Positions 8,206 through 15,040 of a stretch of DNA of 19,674 nucleotides are shown here, piece by piece. The notes under the pieces were generated by a model. That model was not told the DNA's origin and did not search any database. It saw nothing but the letters and a program-made list of their open reading frames with translations. Origin of the DNA: CAZSLZ01 sp964607865 (lineage in GTDB: Bacteria > Vulcanimicrobiota > JAJTBE01 > CAZSLZ01). Each line of letters opens with the position of its first letter. Within the stretch, counting starts at the first letter, position 1. The stretch covers positions 1-19,674 of the forward strand of contig CAZSLZ010000051.1 in the NCBI GenBank assembly GCA_964607865.1, read 5' to 3'. The position numbers were made by a program, and so were the translations under genes.

Positions 8206-9335
8206 TAAATCAAAGACTGATAGCCATTATAAAAAAAGAATTTATACAGATGCGCAGGGACAGGCTTACCCTGGCAATGATGCTGGGCCTGCCCATAATA
8301 CAGATACTGGTCTTTGGCTACGCAATTAATACCGATGTGAAAAACCTGCCAATGGTGGTTTGTGATTACACCCGTACTCAGGAAAGCCGAAGATTGGTAC
8401 AGTATTTTACCAATTCTCAGTATTTTCGGGTAATTGACAATGTGGAAAAATATGAAAAAGTGGAAAGTTACATTGCCAGCGGAAGAGCCCGGGTGGGCAT
8501 AATAATTGGCCCTGATTATGCCAGAAAACTAAAGAGCAACCAGCCAGTTACAGTTCAGGTAATTGTAGATGCGTCTGACCCAATGGTGGCAACCTCAGCT
8601 ATATCCAACTCCTCAGGCATAGCCAATTTGAAGAACACTGAAATCCTGGCACAAAATATCAATCCCGAATCGGGCTACCCTCCGGGGGAATTACCCCTGG
8701 ATATCAGGGTAAGAGGCTGGTATAATCCGGATCTGGTCAGTTCCTATTACATCGTGCCCGGCATAATAGGGGTTATTCTGACCATGACCATGATGATGAT
8801 TACTTCAATGGCAATTGTAAGAGAAAGAGAAACCGGTACTCTGGAGCAATTGATTACCACTCCCATCAGAGGTTTCGAGCTTATGATGGGGAAACTTATT
8901 CCCTATATATTGCTGGGTTATGTTCAGGTCACCCTTGCCCTGATTCTGGGTGTATTTCTATTTGGAGTCCCTTTCCGGGGCAGTATTCTTCTTTTGTATG
9001 CCCTCACATTTATTTATATCGTCTGCTACCTGGGGCTTGGGCTGGTTATTTCCACAGTGGCAAGAACCCAACAGCAGGCAATGCAGATGTCGTTTTTCAT
9101 TTTTCTGCCCACCATACTTCTCTCAGGTTATATGTTTCCCGTTGATGGAATGCCCAAGGCAGCCCAGATGATTTCCAAAATATTACCACTGACCTATTTT
9201 CTTGTTATTCTGCGGGGTATTATTCTGAAAGGGATTGGCGCCCGCTATTTATGGCACCAGATTGTCCCCCTTATTGTTTTTATGGTTTTAATTCTGACTT
9301 TCAGTATCATAAGGTTTAAAAAATCCCTGGATTAA
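8202..9335 (+). CDS. ABC-2 type permease (YbhS/YbhR-like)
   Basis: A 377-residue inner-membrane subunit. It has one N-terminal membrane helix (LTLAMMLGLPIIQILVFGYA), a long extracytoplasmic segment of about 150 residues, then about five more helices ending with VFMVLILTFSII. The family hallmark IVRERETGTLEQLITTPI precedes the second membrane bundle. The topology is that of ABC-2 drug exporters. The start ATG has CAGGAG 8 bases upstream and overlaps the NBD2 stop. It is the only permease in the operon, so it would act as a homodimer over a heterodimeric ATPase unless a second permease is encoded elsewhere; related E. coli loci have two (ybhS, ybhR). Confidence 0.92.
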   Translation: MINQRLIAIIKKEFIQMRRDRLTLAMMLGLPIIQILVFGYAINTDVKNLPMVVCDYTRTQESRRLVQYFTNSQYFRVIDNVEKYEKVESYIASGRARVGIIIGPDYARKLKSNQPVTVQVIVDASDPMVATSAISNSSGIANLKNTEILAQNINPESGYPPGELPLDIRVRGWYNPDLVSSYYIVPGIIGVILTMTMMMITSMAIVRERETGTLEQLITTPIRGFELMMGKLIPYILLGYVQVTLALILGVFLFGVPFRGSILLLYALTFIYIVCYLGLGLVISTVARTQQQAMQMSFFIFLPTILLSGYMFPVDGMPKAAQMISKILPLTYFLVILRGIILKGIGARYLWHQIVPLIVFMVLILTFSIIRFKKSLD

Positions 9336-9371
9336 AAACTTGCAAATCAAAATTGAGTGACTGGAGACTAA

Positions 9372-10370
9372 ATGCTGAAATTAAATAAGTTCATATTGTA
9401 CATACTCATGTCAGTTTTGCTGTCAATGGGTTTTCCCAATGCCGAGGATGAAAAAGCAGTTCCCCCGGAAAGCACACTTACTCTGGAACAATGTATTGAT
9501 ATAGCCCGGCAAAAGAATATCCGGTTAAAAATATCAGAATCGGAGGCCCGGCAGGCAAATTCTGAATATTACCTTAGCAGAAGCCGGCTGAACCCACAAC
9601 TGAACATTGCAGGTGGTTATACCTATTTAAACCCCCTGGTGGAAGTAAGAATACCCGGAGCTCCGGTTACCCTGGAGCCCATGGTTCGCCATAATTATTC
9701 TGCCAGCGCCACCCTGTCGAAACTCATAACATCCTTCGGTTACCTGGAAAATTTCATTTCTTCAGCCAGGGAAATGGCCAGGGCAAAAGAGTTTGCCCAC
9801 AGACACAACGTAAACGAAATTTTATTTATGGTCAAACTCAGGTATTTCAAAGTTTTGAATACCAGGGGCATGACGAAAATTACCCGGGAACAGATTGACC
9901 TGACCACAGATCAACTGAAATTGGCACGAAATATGTTCGATGAGGGAATTCTGCCCAGGCTGGAAGTCCTGGAGGCAGAGTTGAGAAGAAGCCGGTCAAG
10001 GGATTCACTGGCGGAAGCTGAAAAAAATTACTATTCGGAGCTGGCTTCTTTCCTGGATCTTATAGGCATTAACCCCTCCCGCACAGATATAAAACTGGTG
10101 GGAAATTTTATTGAAATTGAAGGTTATAATTTTCCGAACCGGCAGGAAATGATAGAACAGGCACTGGAATTACGCAATGATATCCAATCTGCCAGGACAT
10201 TGGTGCTGGCGGTAAGGAAAGCCTACTATGGAGAAATGGCGGGCAACAACCCCCAGCTGAGGGCAATGGTAAAATACGAAAACAAGACCGATACCAGTTT
10301 TACAAACCCCGAGCAGTGGACCGCAGGGGTCAACCTGGAGATTCCAATTTTTGACGGCGGGCAGACTTAA
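9372..10370 (+). CDS. TolC-family outer-membrane factor, N-terminal portion (ends at in-frame TAA)
   Basis: The outer-membrane duct of the efflux system, as far as the first stop: 332 residues. A signal peptide is visible (KLNKFILYILMSVLLSMG, probable cleavage after PNA, about residue 24). The first outer-membrane efflux repeat follows (LTLEQCIDIARQKNIRLKIS, then LSRSRLNPQLNIAGGYTYL), and the second begins just before the stop with IPIFDGGQ, the usual family landmark. Family members run to about 430-490 residues; here a TAA at 10368-10370 cuts the second repeat at its start while the same frame continues. Ribosome site GGAG 7 bases before the ATG. Without the second repeat this chain should not form a proper barrel and tunnel. 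Confidence 0.85.
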   Translation: MLKLNKFILYILMSVLLSMGFPNAEDEKAVPPESTLTLEQCIDIARQKNIRLKISESEARQANSEYYLSRSRLNPQLNIAGGYTYLNPLVEVRIPGAPVTLEPMVRHNYSASATLSKLITSFGYLENFISSAREMARAKEFAHRHNVNEILFMVKLRYFKVLNTRGMTKITREQIDLTTDQLKLARNMFDEGILPRLEVLEAELRRSRSRDSLAEAEKNYYSELASFLDLIGINPSRTDIKLVGNFIEIEGYNFPNRQEMIEQALELRNDIQSARTLVLAVRKAYYGEMAGNNPQLRAMVKYENKTDTSFTNPEQWTAGVNLEIPIFDGGQT

Positions 10371-10790
10371 TCCAGAACTGAAATTGCCAGGGAAAAACTC
10401 TTTCAAAGCCAGAAAAGCCTGGAGCAACTGGAGAACAGGGTAAAAGTTGAAGTGATTCAGGCAAAGCTTGAGTTGGAAGAAGCTCAGAGCCGATATAATT
10501 CCGCTGAATATGAACTGAAAACCTCGACAGAGAATTACCGGCTGGTGGAAGCCCGCTACAGAAACGGAATTACCAACAACGTGGAGTTAAACCAGGCAAC
10601 CTTATCTCTGGAAAGAGCCAGGATTAACCTTCTTAACGCCCGCCACCGGGTTATGACAGGCAGAACCTATCTTGAATATGCCATGGGTAAAAACCATATT
10701 CCCCGCATAGAAAAAGAAGAGCCTGCAAACACAGGGTTTGAACAGATGAAAGAAATGGTCAATATTCTTGATATAAGTAAGGATTATTAA
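10371..10790 (+). pseudogene. TolC-family factor, C-terminal portion downstream of the in-frame TAA
   Basis: The reading frame of the TolC homologue resumes at once after the TAA, with no frame change, and codes the missing second half: SRTEIAREKLFQSQKSLEQL, then ELEEAQSRYNSAEYELKTST and LNARHRVMTGRTYLEYAMG, ending at TAA 10788-10790. The joined product would be 472 residues, the normal family length. A GTG at 10452 opens a 112-codon frame here but has no ribosome site, so independent translation is unlikely. The cause may be a nonsense mutation, a sequencing or assembly error, or readthrough. Conservation of the downstream frame shows that the damage, if real, is recent. Confidence 0.8.
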
Positions 10791-10839
10791 GTAAAGGAAT
10801 TTATTTGAATCTAACCGGTTAAAATACAGGGTGAAAATA

Positions 10840-11586
10840 ATGAAAAGACAAGCCAGGGTTCGCATTGGAACATCGGGTTGGCACTACGATCACTGGATCG
10901 GGAAGTTTTATCCTGATAATATGAAAAAGAAAAATGAACTGGAATTTTTCTCTGAATATTTCGATACAGTAGAAATAAACAATTCATTTTATCAGGTACC
11001 CTCGGACAAGACATTAAATAACTGGCAAAAAACTGTACCTGATGATTTTCTATTCGCCTTCAAAGCGAATAGATATACAACTCATATGAAAAAACTGAAA
11101 GATCCCGGCAAATCAATCCCCACCCTGATACATTCCCTGAAACAACTGGCAGGAAACCTGGGCCCCATCCTTTTTCAACTGCCCCCTAATTTTGGTTTCA
11201 ATGGAGAACGGCTAAACAATTTTTTAAAGGAATTACCTGAAAAATATAATTATGCCTTTGAATTCAGAGACCCTGACTGGTTTCGCGATGAAACATATCA
11301 GCTACTTTCTGAATACAACTCAGCCTTCTGTATTTATGATATGCCTGGTATGGAAACTCCCAGGGAAATTACCGCCAATTGGGTTTATATAAGAATGCAC
11401 GGGCCGGAAAAAAAATATGAGGACAGATATACCAACCACCAACTTTCAGGTTGGGCCGGTGCACTGAATACCTGGAAGGATCAGGGTAAAGATATTTATT
11501 GTTATTTTAATAACGATAAAGCTGGGTATGCAGTGGAAAATGCCCGCGCCCTTAAAGAAATGCTGGGTATCAAACTACTTAAATAA
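10840..11586 (+). CDS. DUF72 (YecE-like) family protein
   Basis: A 248-residue cytoplasmic DUF72 protein, a TIM-barrel-like family of unproven activity. Family landmarks in order: IGTSGWHYDHW at the N-terminus, FSEYFDTVEINNSFY, FLFAFKANRYTTH, LGPILFQLPPNF, AFEFRDPDWF, WVYIRMHGP, and a closing CYFNNDKAGYAVENA. The ATG at 10840 is chosen because AGGGTGA sits 5 bases upstream; a GTG at 10831 is in frame but lies inside that ribosome site. It follows the TolC frame by 49 bases on the same strand and may share its transcript, but no link to efflux is implied. The gap contains a 10-base palindrome TAACCGGTTA (10812-10821). Confidence 0.93.
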   Translation: MKRQARVRIGTSGWHYDHWIGKFYPDNMKKKNELEFFSEYFDTVEINNSFYQVPSDKTLNNWQKTVPDDFLFAFKANRYTTHMKKLKDPGKSIPTLIHSLKQLAGNLGPILFQLPPNFGFNGERLNNFLKELPEKYNYAFEFRDPDWFRDETYQLLSEYNSAFCIYDMPGMETPREITANWVYIRMHGPEKKYEDRYTNHQLSGWAGALNTWKDQGKDIYCYFNNDKAGYAVENARALKEMLGIKLLK

Positions 11587-11669
11587 GCATTTAAGGTAGA
11601 ATCGCCCTGCTGAAAAATGCGAAGTTACAAAGAAACCGTGGCAATCTCAATTTAGATGGGGTTGGTTCA

Positions 11670-12038
11670 AAACCCATTTACCTTTTTTTAAACCATTATT
11701 TTTTCATTTTATTACTCACATCAAATCATTATCAATAACCCGCTCATCTTTTTTCATTCAGGATTCAATTGCTGCGCCGCTTTCATCCTTCATTACAACG
11801 GCCGCTGCATTTTTCAATGTATGAAATTTTCCGTATTGGTTTTTTGTGGTATAGCTGGGCTCACGGGTTGCTTATTGCTATATAGCTATAAGCAACTTCT
11901 GGTATTGCAATATGTTGGTTTGTGAGCCAGGAAAGAGGTGAAATATCAGTAAATTAAAATGGCGAACGATATGTTTGCCCATTTTAAAATGGGCGCCTGC
12001 GCCACACCCACCAGGTGTTTTTTAAACCCATTTACCTT
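11670..12038 (+). repeat. 15-base direct repeat pair in gene-free region
   Basis: AAACCCATTTACCTT occurs at 11670-11684 and again at 12024-12038, 354 bases apart. Both copies lie in the gene-free stretch after the DUF72 gene. Only the two ends are repeats; the span between them is not itself a repeat. The second copy directly precedes the second GTTTGTGAGC hairpin unit. Confidence 0.6.
11855..11930 (+). repeat. Nested inverted repeats (possible structured RNA or mobile-element end)
   Basis: An outer stem CTGGGCTCAC (11855-11864) pairs with GTGAGCCAG (11922-11930), one bulged G. It encloses a 30-base hairpin at 11867-11896, GTTGCTTAT...ATAAGCAAC, whose centre GCTATATAGC is itself palindromic, leaving a single T-T mismatch. 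A 10-base palindrome TATTGCAATA follows at 11903-11912. No reading frame of note covers it. Strand is arbitrary. Confidence 0.65.
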
Positions 12039-12123
12039 GCGTTTGTGAGCAACCGGATCTTTCGCCGGTTGAAAAAACTATTATGCGAACAATATGTTCC
12101 CCAATTTTTAATTGGGATGGCAC
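11918..12123 (+). repeat. Two degenerate tandem hairpin units, 123-base period
   Basis: Each unit opens with GTTTGTGAGC (11918 and 12041) and, exactly 44 bases later, has GCGAAC (11962 and 12085), then nATATGTT, then a CCCA...TGGG palindrome. Unit 1 has GCCCATTTTAAAATGGGC (11977-11994); unit 2 has CCCAATTTTTAATTGGG. The sequence between conserved blocks differs but pairing is kept. Unit 1 also folds as a 14-bp stem (11954-11987). Unit 2 holds an extra CAACCGG/CCGGTTG hairpin (12050-12071). No transposase gene is in the window. Confidence 0.6.
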
Positions 12124-12181
12124 AGAGCTCGCTACGTCGCCTGGCGCTCCTTGTCATGACAAAATTCGGGTTATTCAAGGT

Positions 12182-12207
12182 AAAAAAAAACTGTCCCTCT
12201 GGGACAG
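12182..12207 (-). terminator. Rho-independent terminator of the coiled-coil gene
   Basis: A perfect 7-bp stem CTGTCCC/GGGACAG with a three-base loop (12191-12207), followed on the minus strand by nine T's (A's at 12182-12190). It lies 65 bases past the stop of the minus-strand gene at 12272-12712. Textbook form. Confidence 0.87.
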
Positions 12208-12271
12208 CCCTATTTGTATCTTATTTTCCTATGTTTTTTGCCCTTGAATCAGAATTGGAATTGTTATTTTC

Positions 12272-12712
12272 TTATTTTTCATCTTCATATTCTTCAGAAA
12301 CTTCAGCCTGCAATGCTTCTTCCTTCTTCAATTCTTCCTGTCTTCGTTTTTCAGCTTCCTGAAGTTTTTTCTTCAGTTCCTCTTCTTCTCTCAACCGGGC
12401 CTGCTCAGCTTTTTTCCGGGCATCCTCGGCCCTCAGGCGGGCTTCTTCTTCTTTTTTTGCTATTTCCGCATCCACCTTGTCTTCTTCTTTCTGGCGTTGT
12501 TCCAGAACCTGGTTAAGAACTCTTTTATTAAGCTTTAAAGTAATAGGCTCCCCAAAAAGCTTATCCCAATCCTTCATATCCTGTTCAATTATAAACTTCC
12601 CCCCACAAACCTGGCAGTAATAAGTAAGAGTCTTGGGATTAAAGGCGCTGAGCTTCATATCCTTAAACTGGCAACCATGCTCAAATAATTTATCTTCTGT
12701 AGGTATATACAT
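12272..12712 (-). CDS. Small Cys-containing coiled-coil protein of unknown function
   Basis: A 146-residue protein I do not recognise. The first ~60 residues look folded and carry His12, Cys14, Cys33 and Cys36 (EHGCQF, then YYCQVCGGKF), a possible single zinc or redox site. From about residue 65 to the end the chain is almost wholly Glu, Lys, Arg, Ala and Gln, which predicts a long coiled coil. There is no signal peptide or membrane segment, so it is probably cytoplasmic. The ATG at 12712 has GGAGG 7 bases upstream and the gene ends at a strong terminator, so it is a real single-gene unit. It is divergent from the NrdD-like gene and shares its upstream region; any functional link is speculation. 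Confidence 0.8.
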   Translation of the reverse strand: MYIPTEDKLFEHGCQFKDMKLSAFNPKTLTYYCQVCGGKFIIEQDMKDWDKLFGEPITLKLNKRVLNQVLEQRQKEEDKVDAEIAKKEEEARLRAEDARKKAEQARLREEEELKKKLQEAEKRRQEELKKEEALQAEVSEEYEDEK

Positions 12713-12736
12713 ATAAATTCCTCCGAAAAGGTAACG

Positions 12737-12756
12737 ATATCATCTTCTGATGATAT
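12737..12756 (+). promoter_or_regulatory. Operator-like palindrome over an extended -10 box
   Basis: ATATCATC-TTCT-GATGATAT is a perfect 8-bp inverted repeat. It overlaps TGATATAAT (12751-12759), an extended -10 promoter element facing the NrdD-like gene. Placement over a -10 suggests a repressor site serving the divergent pair. The transcript would have a ~150-base leader. Confidence 0.42.
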
Positions 12757-12860
12757 AATTGATTTCTACGAAAGGAAGAAATGTCCTGTTTTGCAATTTA
12801 TCAATTGAATAAAACAAATAATTCCAATTATCAGAAAGGTTGCGGGAAACCTACAAGGAT

Positions 12861-12891
12861 TTTACATACAATTCTTTGTATTATGTACAAT
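12861..12891 (+). promoter_or_regulatory. Possible second promoter with inverted repeat upstream of the NrdD-like gene
   Basis: TTTACA (12861-12866), a 19-base spacer, then TACAAT (12886-12891). The inverted repeat ATACAA-TTCT-TTGTAT (12866-12881) lies between the two boxes. The spacer base string TTCT matches that of the upstream palindrome. It does not match the NrdR box as I know it. The long promoter spacing lowers confidence. Confidence 0.3.
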
Positions 12892-12914
12892 AATAAAAAT
12901 TTCCAGGAGGTTCC

Positions 12915-14993
12915 ATGGCTACAACTCAGAAAGAAATGTTCCCTTTCCCCATCATCCGTAAACGTGACGGTAGAATGACCCGTTTTGACATAGAAAAAAT
13001 TGCAGAGGCAATTAACAAATCTTTTTATGCCACTGGAATTGACGATAAGAAATTGTGCTCGAAACTGGCAGAAATGGTGGTTTCAGATTTAATCAAAACC
13101 ATAGAAGGAAATGTCCCAAATGTTGAAGAGATTCAAGATACAGTGGAACAGGTTCTTATAAGAGAGGGCTATGCTCCCCAGGCTAAAGCTTATATTATAT
13201 ACAGAGCCAAAAGAACCAATATCCGGGAAGGCAAATCCGAGTTAATGGACTCGGTGGAAACCATTCTGAGGGAAACCCATAAGAAAGATCCTTACGATTT
13301 TAACTCGCCCAGTTCCAAAATGCTTCGAATCGCAGTGGCGGCCTGCAGAAATTTTTACCTGACCAGGCTTATTCCCAGCCAATATTCCGATGCCCACAAC
13401 CGTGGGGATATTCACATTCATGACCTGGATTATTACAGCAAAACCATTAATTCCTTGCAAATCCCCCTGGGTGAACTGCTGGAAAAAGGTTTTTTCTCCG
13501 GTTACGGTTACATACGCCCTCCAAAACATTTCTCCACTATTACCGCTCTTACTGCCATCATCATTCAATCCTGCCAGAATGACATGTACGGAGGCCAATC
13601 GATTCCCGAGTTTGATTCCTACCTTTCAAATTATATCAGGAAAAAGTTTGGCGAGGATTCTCTGGAAGCCGGTGAAGTCGAACAGGGTTTGCAGGGATTG
13701 ATTTATAATTTAAATATGATTTATTCCCGCCTTGGAGCCCAGGTTCCCATGAGCACCATTAACCTGGGGCTGGATACCACCAGGGAAGGCCGGATCATTA
13801 CGGAAGCTCTACTGGAAGTTCTCCATAAGGGCCTGGGCAACGGGGAAACCCCCTTATTTCCCTGGGTTGTATTTCATGTTAAAAAGGGTGTGAATTTCGA
13901 ACCCGGCGATCCCAATTATGATCTTTTTCAGAAAGCCATCAAAACTTCATCCCGCAGAATGAACCCTTCCTTTGCCTTTGCCGATGCGCCGGTTAATAAA
14001 GATTCTAAACATATTGCCTACTGGGGCGACGGTTCCAGGGCAGCTGGTTCAATGTCGGGGAAATTTACAGGCCCGGAAGTTGAAGATGAAAAAATCTGGG
14101 GATGGGGAAACATTGCTCAGGTTACCCTGAACCTGCCAAGAATAGCATTTAAGATTGCCCACAAACGAAAAGAATATATGGTGGAGTCCTTCAATAATGA
14201 AGTTAAAAGGGCTTTGGAGTTAAGCATAAAGCAGCTTTTACACCGTAAGGATGTTCTGGAGACCCTGCATTTGAGTGAACTGCCTTTTGTAATGGGAGAA
14301 AAGGTTTACAGGGGCACCAACAGGCTCAGCGAAGAAGAAAACATTGTTAACCCGCTGAACTATGGCATTATGACAGTGGGTTTTGTGGGGCTGGCAGAAG
14401 CTATGTATATAATGCACGGCAGAAATCATGGCGAAGATGAAAATGTTTTGCAATTTGCCATAAAAACTGTAAAATATATGAAAGAAGAATTAAACAGGCT
14501 GGCAGAAGAATACAGTGAAAATATTATTTTAACTGCATCCTCGTCGGGTTATGCAGCTCAACGTTTCAGCCAGCTGGACAGAATCGAGTTTGGAATAACC
14601 CCTCATGTGAACGATAAAAAATATTACAGCCAGGGCTTTTCATTACCTGCCCTGAGTGAAATTCCCTGGGAGAAAAAAATTAAAATTGAAGGAAAATTTC
14701 ATGAAATCATTCCCGGAGGCCATTTTACTTACCTGGAATCGAAAGATATGCCCGAACCCAGTTTATATGAGAAAGTTTTGCGAAAAATGGCTCAATTCGG
14801 CATCGCTCTGGGCGGAATTTCTTTCCCTCTTACCGAGTCCCTTGTCAACGGAGAAGTTTTACCTGAGAACACAAAAATTTCTGGCAGAAAAAGAAATCTA
14901 AGGAGAGCGGCGGGTTTGTTGCTGCCTCTTGGCAGAATAAACGAAGCTCTCCGGCAGGAGCTGGAACACAGAAAATTTGATTTAAAGGAATAA
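12915..14993 (+). CDS. nrdD-like: NrdD-family (class III ribonucleotide reductase-like) protein with ATP-cone, lacking expected catalytic and zinc cysteines
   Basis: A 692-residue homologue of anaerobic ribonucleoside-triphosphate reductase. An N-terminal ATP-cone (about 12-100, RKRDGRMTRFDIEKI) precedes an NrdD-like barrel with GDIHIHDLDYYS, QNDMYGGQSIPEFD, KGLGNGETPLFP, NFEPGDPNYDLF and GNIAQVTLNLPRIA. The C-terminus RRAAGLLLPLGRINEALR aligns with the glycyl-radical loop (candidate Gly667). However, the whole chain has only three cysteines (48, 144, 220) and none after 220. Where family members read TTTCCQI, this has TINSLQI (177-183); where they read YMGCRTRV, the thiyl-radical Cys, this has YWGDGSRA (369-376); the C-terminal four-Cys zinc knuckle is absent (about 640-662). 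No nrdG activase gene is adjacent. Start ATG has AGGAGG 5 bases upstream. Automatic annotation would call it a reductase; catalysis by the known mechanism looks impossible. Confidence 0.9.
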   Translation: MATTQKEMFPFPIIRKRDGRMTRFDIEKIAEAINKSFYATGIDDKKLCSKLAEMVVSDLIKTIEGNVPNVEEIQDTVEQVLIREGYAPQAKAYIIYRAKRTNIREGKSELMDSVETILRETHKKDPYDFNSPSSKMLRIAVAACRNFYLTRLIPSQYSDAHNRGDIHIHDLDYYSKTINSLQIPLGELLEKGFFSGYGYIRPPKHFSTITALTAIIIQSCQNDMYGGQSIPEFDSYLSNYIRKKFGEDSLEAGEVEQGLQGLIYNLNMIYSRLGAQVPMSTINLGLDTTREGRIITEALLEVLHKGLGNGETPLFPWVVFHVKKGVNFEPGDPNYDLFQKAIKTSSRRMNPSFAFADAPVNKDSKHIAYWGDGSRAAGSMSGKFTGPEVEDEKIWGWGNIAQVTLNLPRIAFKIAHKRKEYMVESFNNEVKRALELSIKQLLHRKDVLETLHLSELPFVMGEKVYRGTNRLSEEENIVNPLNYGIMTVGFVGLAEAMYIMHGRNHGEDENVLQFAIKTVKYMKEELNRLAEEYSENIILTASSSGYAAQRFSQLDRIEFGITPHVNDKKYYSQGFSLPALSEIPWEKKIKIEGKFHEIIPGGHFTYLESKDMPEPSLYEKVLRKMAQFGIALGGISFPLTESLVNGEVLPENTKISGRKRNLRRAAGLLLPLGRINEALRQELEHRKFDLKE

Positions 14994-15040
14994 CCGGATA
15001 CAAAATTCCTACATTTTTTTGAAAGGGGAAGAAAGAACAA

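Larger units (their letters stand above)
11587..12271. other. Gene-free structured intergenic region
   Basis: About 685 bases without a credible gene between the DUF72 gene and the convergent coiled-coil gene. It holds the nested palindromes (11855-11930), two degenerate hairpin units (11918-12123), a 15-base direct repeat, a short terminator-like hairpin ACACC/GGTGT followed by T's (12004-12023, plus strand), a perfect 12-base palindrome TTGTCATGACAA (12151-12162) and the coiled-coil gene's terminator. The reading frames at 12015 and 12214 lack coding character and mostly run antisense to the coiled-coil gene. The first ~260 bases (11587-11850) are AT-rich with nothing convincing. Confidence 0.6.

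Noticed and set aside
10368..10370. Recoding of the TolC TAA as a sense codon
   Set aside because: TAA ends several genes here (for example 7266, 14991, 16624) and no TAA recoding signal is known; mutation or error is simpler.
11855..12123. CRISPR array
   Set aside because: Only two degenerate units with a 123-base period and no uniform repeat or spacer; no cas genes.
12015..12516. Plus-strand frames at 12015-12362 and 12214-12516
   Set aside because: Mostly antisense to the coiled-coil gene; their Leu/Ser/Phe-rich translation mirrors its Glu/Lys-rich codons.
12781..12978. 65-codon frame with a modest ribosome site between the coiled-coil and NrdD-like genes
   Set aside because: It overlaps the NrdD-like ribosome site and first 21 codons out of frame and has no coding character. 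A leader peptide cannot be excluded.
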